In this document: piece by piece, positions 58,314-64,000 of the stretch
How positions within the stretch are numbered: the first letter of the stretch is position 1
Layout of the letters: each line of letters begins with the position of its first letter
Source of the DNA: Amborella trichopoda
Lineage: Eukaryota > Streptophyta > Magnoliopsida > Amborellales > Amborellaceae
Direction of reading: 5' to 3'
NCBI RefSeq assembly: GCF_000471905.2
Contig: NW_006499435.1
Location: forward strand, 5,960,932 to 6,024,931
DNA: 64,000 bases
Notes under the pieces: model-generated
Databases searched by the model: none
Told to the model about the DNA's origin: nothing
The model's input: the letters and a program-made list of their open reading frames with translations, nothing else
Made by a program: the position numbers and the translations under genes

Positions 58314-58541
58314 GGGAAATTATAGAATGAGACCATTTACCTTTGGTACAAGGTGATCACATTAATCTTGACCATGAGATGTGAAATTGGGTGTTTACAA
58401 TTATTTCACTGACCAAACTCAAACTTCAAATAAAATTTTTCAAACTTTGTGACACATCCAAACTATCAAATTCCACATCGAATGGTTGTAAGTAATTGTG
58501 ACCACATTGTATCAAAAAGTATATGATCTCATTATACCATC
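58314..58541. mobile_element. MITE of the GGGATTGTATACAATGAGACC family
   Basis: Starts GGGAAATTATAGAATGAGAC and ends AAAAGTATATGATCTCATTA. The internal GGTTGTAAGTAATTGTGACC is shared with 10376-10682. Confidence 0.75.
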
Positions 58542-58907
58542 TCTTTTCTATATCCATATGCTATTTTATTATTTTACTATTGGAATGCTACCCACCTCCA
58601 CTTAGTAAACTAACTAATTTATGCATTCAAAGTTTAAACTTGTCTTTAAAAATAAATAAATAAAAGCTTAAATTTGTCTTTCATAAGGGACTATCTTGAT
58701 TTACGTTTTGGAATATTAGCTAGAATGTTAACATTGAAAAAAAGAAAAAAGAAAAAAAAAAAGCTAGAATGTTGTGAAGATAAGGTAAAGAAATCCCTCA
58801 ATTCATTTCGTATCTCTCGATCTGAATGTAACAAGATAATTCAAATTTTAATATATCTAATGATGAAAAAGTATATAAAGAGAGGGCATCACGTAATACT
58901 GATATGA

Positions 58908-59286
58908 AAAGTTTATATAAGGTGAGGCCCTGAACACTCGATTACCTCAAAAATTTATTAGAAGAAGCTATTTCGACACCCAAAAATTCTCAAGTTGATC
59001 ATCTCGACATCAAGACGAATGCACATAAGAAAAAATAGATTCTAAATCTTGAAAATAGTACATCATATAATGCATTTTTTGGACAGTCAATTTACAAAAA
59101 ATTTAAGTGTTAATAGATATGCTTGATCTATACTATTCAAGCTTTAAATTTTATAATTAGATATAAAAATTTTATTTTAGCCCATGACACATTTCTAAAA
59201 CTAAAACACGATCTTTTGATATTATTTGAAGGTGCGCCTTACTTTGAATGTTTAGGGTCTCAACCTTATTCAACCCACACCCATAC
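58908..59286. repeat. AT-rich MITE-like family, copy
   Basis: It opens GTTTATATAAGGTGAGGCCC, has TTGATCATCTCGACATCAAG as in 6154-6533, and closes with CAACCTTATTCAACCCACAC. Confidence 0.7.
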
Positions 59287-59659
59287 TGATAATAGAGTTT
59301 CTAATGAAAAAGGTGCTAATATCACAAATGAAAACAGTATGATCTAGATGCGCTTAAAGTCGTGTCAAAGCAATAATCTTGCTTGCCATCAAGGGCAATC
59401 TTCAAAAGTGAAAAGTGAAACTGTCTTTGTGTTTTTAGGAAATGAAGTAGAAAATAAACTATTTTTTTCTGCCCTTTCAAAAATCTATTGAGGCATTGCA
59501 CAATGTTTTGTAGATAAGTGGGTTGCAAATTAGTGGCTAACCTGTCTGATGCATTTGCCACTACTCGCTCTTAAATAGATGGATAAAAATTTAATGTTGT
59601 TCCTAAAATTCCGGGTGCAAAAGCTTAAGCGCACTAAGAAAACCTTCAATGCCAGTAAA

Positions 59660-59879
59660 AAAAGAACAACTTTTATTACAATAAGGTCACGATTGATGTT
59701 AGCTGCTAGATGTGAAATCCAATTGTTGGGGTTTTACTTATCATCATGCTCAAGGTTCATTCAATTTTTTCTCAAACTTTTTGACAAATTACTAGCTCCT
59801 TAATTTCACATTTAGCGGATAGAAGTAATTATGACTCATTTGTATTAAAAATAAATAGTCTTATGGCATATAATTCCAT
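59660..59879. mobile_element. Diverged MITE of the GGGATTGTATACAATGAGACC family
   Basis: The inner blocks ATGTGAAATCCAATTGTTGG and TAATTATGACTCATTTGTAT and the right end AAATAGTCTTATGGCATATA align with 57652-57879. The left end is poorly kept. Confidence 0.5.
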
Positions 59880-60036
59880 AAATTTATTCATTTGGGTGTT
59901 TTTATCCACAAAGCAGGTGCAAGAGACTCCTACATGCATGCATGGATGGTTGGGAAATGAGTTTCCACCGGCCATTCTCAAAAACAATTTGCTGGATTTT
60001 GGTAAAGTGAGATAGGATCTAAATAATAAAGGAAAA

Positions 60037-60365
60037 TGTTTATATAAGGTCGCAACCTTAAAATGTAGAATTACAAATGTGCCTTAAAAATCTATTGGAA
60101 AATGTTGTTTTAATGTTAAAAACCTTCTAATTGATCATCGAGATATAAAAAAAAAAAAGATTTTTAATATAAGAAATAGTGCATCTTGCAATATTATTTA
60201 GACTGTCTATTTTCAAGATTTTCATATGTTTATAGATCTACCTGATTTTAACTATTTTTTAAAATTAAAATTATATAATTAAATATAAAAATAAATTTTG
60301 AGATAATCCTAAGAAATTTTTTACACTAAAATTACATATTACAGACCTCATAGAAACCACACCTT
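60037..60365. repeat. AT-rich MITE-like family, copy
   Basis: It opens GTTTATATAAGGTCGCAACC and is the closest match to 33905-34252 along its full length. Confidence 0.75.
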
Positions 60366-60521
60366 TTATTATTATCACAAAAGGAGAAGCCAAAGGAAGT
60401 TTGATGGGAGAATGAAATTAGCTTGTATTCAAATTCCAAAAGAGAGAATGGTACATAGAATAAGAATAAGGAATATGAGATGGACCCCACCTCACGTAAG
60501 TAACAATAGGGAAATATTTTG

Positions 60522-60872
60522 ATAGGGCCGTTAGCTTTATCAAAATAAGTATAGTCTCACTTCAAAATTCTCCAAAAATTATAGTTTTGGCATCAGAAAA
60601 CCATTAAATCGATCATCTTAGCTTTGACCTGGTGGTTGTGGAAAAAAAATAAGATTTCAAACTCTAAAAAATAATATATATTGTAATGCGTTGTCCATTT
60701 CAACCTAAAAATAAGTGTATAGAGATCAGCAAGATCTGTATCAATTTTTGAATTTTAAATTTCTTAATCAATATTAAAAATTAATTTTAAAGGCATTATG
60801 GAGATTTTCAATATCTAAAGGTGCCTTCTAGGCGAGGCTTTACTTTGTTTTCATAGAGCCTAGCCCCTTATT
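60522..60872. repeat. AT-rich MITE-like subfamily, copy
   Basis: It shares the GATCATCTTAGC, GGTTGTGGAAAAAA and GGCGAGGCTTTACTTTGTTT blocks with 7500-7720 and 8840-9050. It ends 250 bp before the GT90 start. Confidence 0.6.
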
Positions 60873-61121
60873 TATTTACTAATTATTTAGTTTCATTCCA
60901 CCAACCGCCCACTATCAGTAAAAAGGCAAACTAGGCTGTGTATTGAGGCCCCCCACCACTAACGTCATCTCAAACCCCTCATCATTCACTTCAATTTAAA
61001 TTCACAGAAGACGGAGTAAAGAAGGTGGAATGAGTCAATAAGGGAGAGATGAGTGTGAAAAGAGAGATGGTGAATAGTAGTAAAGTTTGTGAATAGGGAT
61101 TAGGAATTGGCAAGTCATGCA

Positions 61122-63718
61122 ATGGGAAGAAGAAGAAGGAGTGGTTATTGTGGTGGTTGTTTGCACCACCACCACCTAGCTTCACACATTCCATGCACCA
61201 CCACCTTTCTCTCTCTACTCTCAGTGGCTGCTCTGCTCCTCCTCTATAAGGCAAGCCATCTCTCTCTGTCTCTGTTTTCGCTCTCCCCCCACCTACTAAT
61301 AATGCAATTGTGAATTGTTGTGGAGCAGGTTGCCATCATCTCTCAAACAACAAAGACCATTGTTGGGCACAACCTGGAGCCCACCCCATGGCATAGGCAT
61401 CAACTCCCCCCTGATAACAATCAGTGGACAGCAAAATATTCTAAGATTTTCCGCTGCTCCTATCTCCTCAATGCCTGCAGCAGCAGCAGCAGCAGCAGTA
61501 CTAAACCATACAAACAACCTTCAATTGCCTATGCCAATCCGAATCTGAGTAGCAGTCGTGGCGAGTGCCCCGCCTTCTTTCGTTGGATCCACGACGATCT
61601 GTCACCGTGGAGGGACAGTGGGGTGAGGATAACGCAGCAAAAGGTTATGGAGGCGCGCAAATGGGCAGCATTCCGAGTGGTGATAGTGGGGGGAAAGCTC
61701 TACGTGGATCTTTATTATGCTTGCGTGCAGAGCAGGGCAATGTTCACAATTTGGGGCCTCCTCCGCCTCCTCGACAGATTCCCCGGACTGGTCCCCGACG
61801 TCGATCTCATGTTTGACTGCATGGATCGCCCTATGATCCACAGGTCCAGTTTCAACAACCAAAGCGCCACCAGCAACTCTTGGAATTGGCCCCCTCCTCC
61901 ACTCTTCCGCTATTGCAGCTCAACCAAGCACTTTGACATTCCTTTTCCAGACTGGTCCTTCTGGGGTTGGTAAGTAGTGATCAATCTCCCCTTCCATTGA
62001 ATCTCGCTGGTCTTTCATGCATTGTATGTAAATGTAATAATTTATAAACCTGTGCTATCAAAACAAACAACACACGCACGCACCAGCAACACCACCGCCA
62101 CTGTTCATGCCGCTGTTCAAGCTCTTATAGACTGTTAGGTACCTAACCAATACGCCTCAAAACCCTTGGATGATTGAAACATGGAAAGTTAAGTCCTTAA
62201 ACCGCGTAACATACCACCATGCTTCGCAGCTGACTTCCTTGGCAGCTCTCACTCTATGATGACTCTCCCTCTATGGTGGCCCTCACCCTGATTTTATTTT
62301 TTCAGGCAGCCTTTTCCATAGGTAGCCCTTTCCACAGGCCCTTTTCTAGGATTTAAACCTGGGTCACAGTGGTTATTCCGATACCAAGTGTTCGGTACCA
62401 GACCAATACGCCCCAAAATCCTTGGGTGATGGAAACACGGAAAGTTAGGCCTTTAAACCACCTAGGATCGTAACATAGACACTCATAAACCACCACTCAG
62501 TTATGCAAATCAAAAAGTCTTGATCTCTCCCTTGAACTTTGAACTAGATAATGTGGGTACTTGATTTTATTTGTTTATTGAATTGATTGGTGACTTTGGA
62601 GACTGGTCATTCTCTTGTAATGCATACTCTTTTCATCTAGCATTATCTTGATCCCCCTTAGTTCCCAATCCTTTGAACTCGAAGTATCGTCAACAGTTGA
62701 ATGGATAACAAACGCATAGCCCCGGATTTCAAACTGTGAAAGCAGGTATCTAGGGTCACATTTGTAGGTATAAGATAGCAATTGCACAGACCAATGGAAT
62801 TCATCTATTATAACTTATAAGAAAGAGACCAACTCTTGTTACGTTATAGTTTTGATCGACACAGTCACCCCTAGACCAGACCGAGATCATTGGCATTCCC
62901 ATTAGTTATACCACAGTCTCTTCTGCACAGGTCAGAAGTGAACTTAGCTCCATGGGATGAAGAATTCAGAAGCATAAAGCGAGGTTCTCAAAATCTCAAG
63001 TGGACTGAGAGGGAGGCCAGAGCATATTGGAAGGGGAATCCTGACGTTCAATCTCCTGTACGTGAGGATCTGTTACGCTGCAATGACTCTGCAATTTGGG
63101 GAGCACAGATCATGCGTCAGGTAAGCTGGTGGCTGTACTTGCCTTGAAGCAATTTATATTTCTTTAGAGAAGAAACGGCATTTGTTATTCAAAGTTGTTA
63201 TTGTCCCTGATTAGTCTTCCAAAGTGGACTATGGGCTTACCATCTCATTTGCATCACAGGACTGGGTAGAAGAAGCAAGAGCCGGTTATGAGAAGTCCAA
63301 ACTTGCCAACCAGTGTACACATCGGTCAGAGTCATACTAGCCTTTATGGGTGAATTTGTTTCTTGAATTCATTGGCTCTATTTAATCATCATCATCCTCG
63401 GAGCTTTTTTCCAAACTATTTGGGGTCGGCTACACGAATCCTGGTCGGTCATTCTACTCTAGGCTTTATTTGTAAATATTTATTTTATTTTATTTTTTTC
63501 ATGGCAGGTATAAAATCTATGCAGAGGGCTATGCATGGTCCGTGAGTTTAAAATACATTCTCTCATGTGGATCACTTGCATTGATTATTTCTCCACAATA
63601 CTATGACTTTTTCAGTCGTGGCCTCATTCCAAGGAAATCTTTCTGGCCAATTTCAAGCACAAACCTCTGTCCCTCAATAAAGTTTGCTGTTGATTGGGGT
63701 AATGAACATCAGATTGAG
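61122..63718 (+). CDS. GT90/DUF821 (rumi-like) glycosyltransferase, 5' part
   Basis: Exons 61122-61250, 61329-61969, 62931-63120, 63260-63324 and 63508-63718 are in frame; the gene runs off the right edge in phase 0. The start is the ATG at 61122 (MGRRRRSGYCGG). A basic N-terminus and the segment TTTFLSLLSVAALLLLYK form a type II membrane anchor. The body has ECPAFFRWIHDDLSPWR, GKLYVDLYYACVQSRAMFTI, GLVPDVDLMFDCMDRP, FDIPFPDWSFWGW, WDEEFRSIKRG and WTEREARAYWKGN, the order expected for plant DUF821/O-glucosyltransferase rumi homologues (CAP10-type, CAZy GT90). Such enzymes are secretory-pathway glycosyltransferases; plant acceptors are poorly defined. A poly-Ser run comes from a CAG/AGC repeat at 61475-61499. 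Intron 1 starts with GC (AAG|GCAAGC). Confidence 0.9.
61970..62930. other. GT90 intron 2 with a spaced direct repeat
   Basis: About 65 bp at 62140-62205 recur at 62395-62460 (ACCAATACGCC, GGAAAGTTA, CCTTAAACC shared). The 190 bp between them have CCTTTTCCATAGG/CCTTTCCACAGG echoes. This could be a small element with terminal direct repeats. No exon was seen. Confidence 0.6.
63385..63480 (-). mobile_element. 5'-truncated RTE-like LINE 3' end in GT90 intron 4
   Basis: Read in reverse, the segment gives GTAGCCGACCCCAAATAGTT, TGGAAAAAAGCTCCGAGG and a GATGATGATGATTA tail, the plant RTE-type 3' terminus. Only the last 90 bp or so are present. Confidence 0.6.
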
Positions 63719-64000
63719 GTATTCTCTCTTTTCTCATATAGTTCCATGCAAGTTCTACATGGTGTTACCATACTAAAAAAGCCTGACATTGCAATTTTGA
63801 TAAAGGGCAAAACTTCATCTTAATATTTCACCATCTAGCCATATGGAAGACAAAAGAATGGCCCATAGAAAGCCTTGAAGCACAGAAAAACCTGGCATTC
63901 TGTTCTTAAGTTCAGCTGAGGACTTGTATATTATGGTTCAGGCCTGTAAATTGTTTGTCTGTTCTGAAGTTCAGCTGAGAACTTCAGTCTGTCGAAAACC

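Noticed and set aside
61107..61121. Upstream TTG start for the GT90 gene
   Set aside because: Plants rarely start at TTG; the in-frame ATG at 61122 begins a normal basic N-terminus before the membrane anchor.

Overview
The window is nuclear DNA of a flowering plant. It holds four spliced plant genes with GT/GC-AG introns, many TG...CA LTR, hAT, LINE and MITE-type repeats, AT-rich microsatellites and two runs of N (16025-16797, 36428-36475). The very long, repeat-filled introns and mostly decayed transposons suggest a lineage with large, old introns (an early-diverging angiosperm or magnoliid would fit), but the species cannot be fixed from sequence alone.

Layout. (1) 1-6876, minus strand: the 5' five exons of a secretory-pathway cyclophilin; the rest lies off the left edge. 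(2) 6877-11210: intergenic, filled with small AT-rich repeats. (3) 11211-44386, minus strand: a complete 19-exon gene for the large subunit of the nuclear cap-binding complex (CBP80/ABH1). Its exons add up to 2553 bp (850 codons plus stop) and keep reading frame across every junction. Its 33-kb span is mostly transposons: an RTE-like LINE holding a hAT element and a second element that carries a TCP transcription-factor fragment (intron 12), a hAT transposase relic (intron 6), a Copia relic and a sister of the TCP-carrying element (intron 5), and a full-length Ty3/gypsy chromovirus (intron 1). (4) 44387-50081: intergenic, with MITEs and minisatellite-like arrays. (5) 50082-55656, plus strand: a 10-exon gene for a two-pass membrane RING E3 ligase of the APD family (475 aa). 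Its presumed leader has two segments that resemble 5S rRNA. (6) 55657-61121: intergenic, a dense cluster of two MITE-like families. (7) 61122 to beyond the right edge, plus strand: a GT90/DUF821 (rumi-like) glycosyltransferase, five exons visible.

The four host genes are ordinary single-copy-type plant genes with no shared pathway: ER protein folding, nuclear mRNA cap binding, membrane-bound ubiquitination and Golgi/ER glycosylation. The unusual content lies in non-coding DNA: the 5S-like pair before the APD gene, gene-fragment capture inside ABH1, two probable GC-AG introns, and two MITE families whose copies crowd the gene borders.
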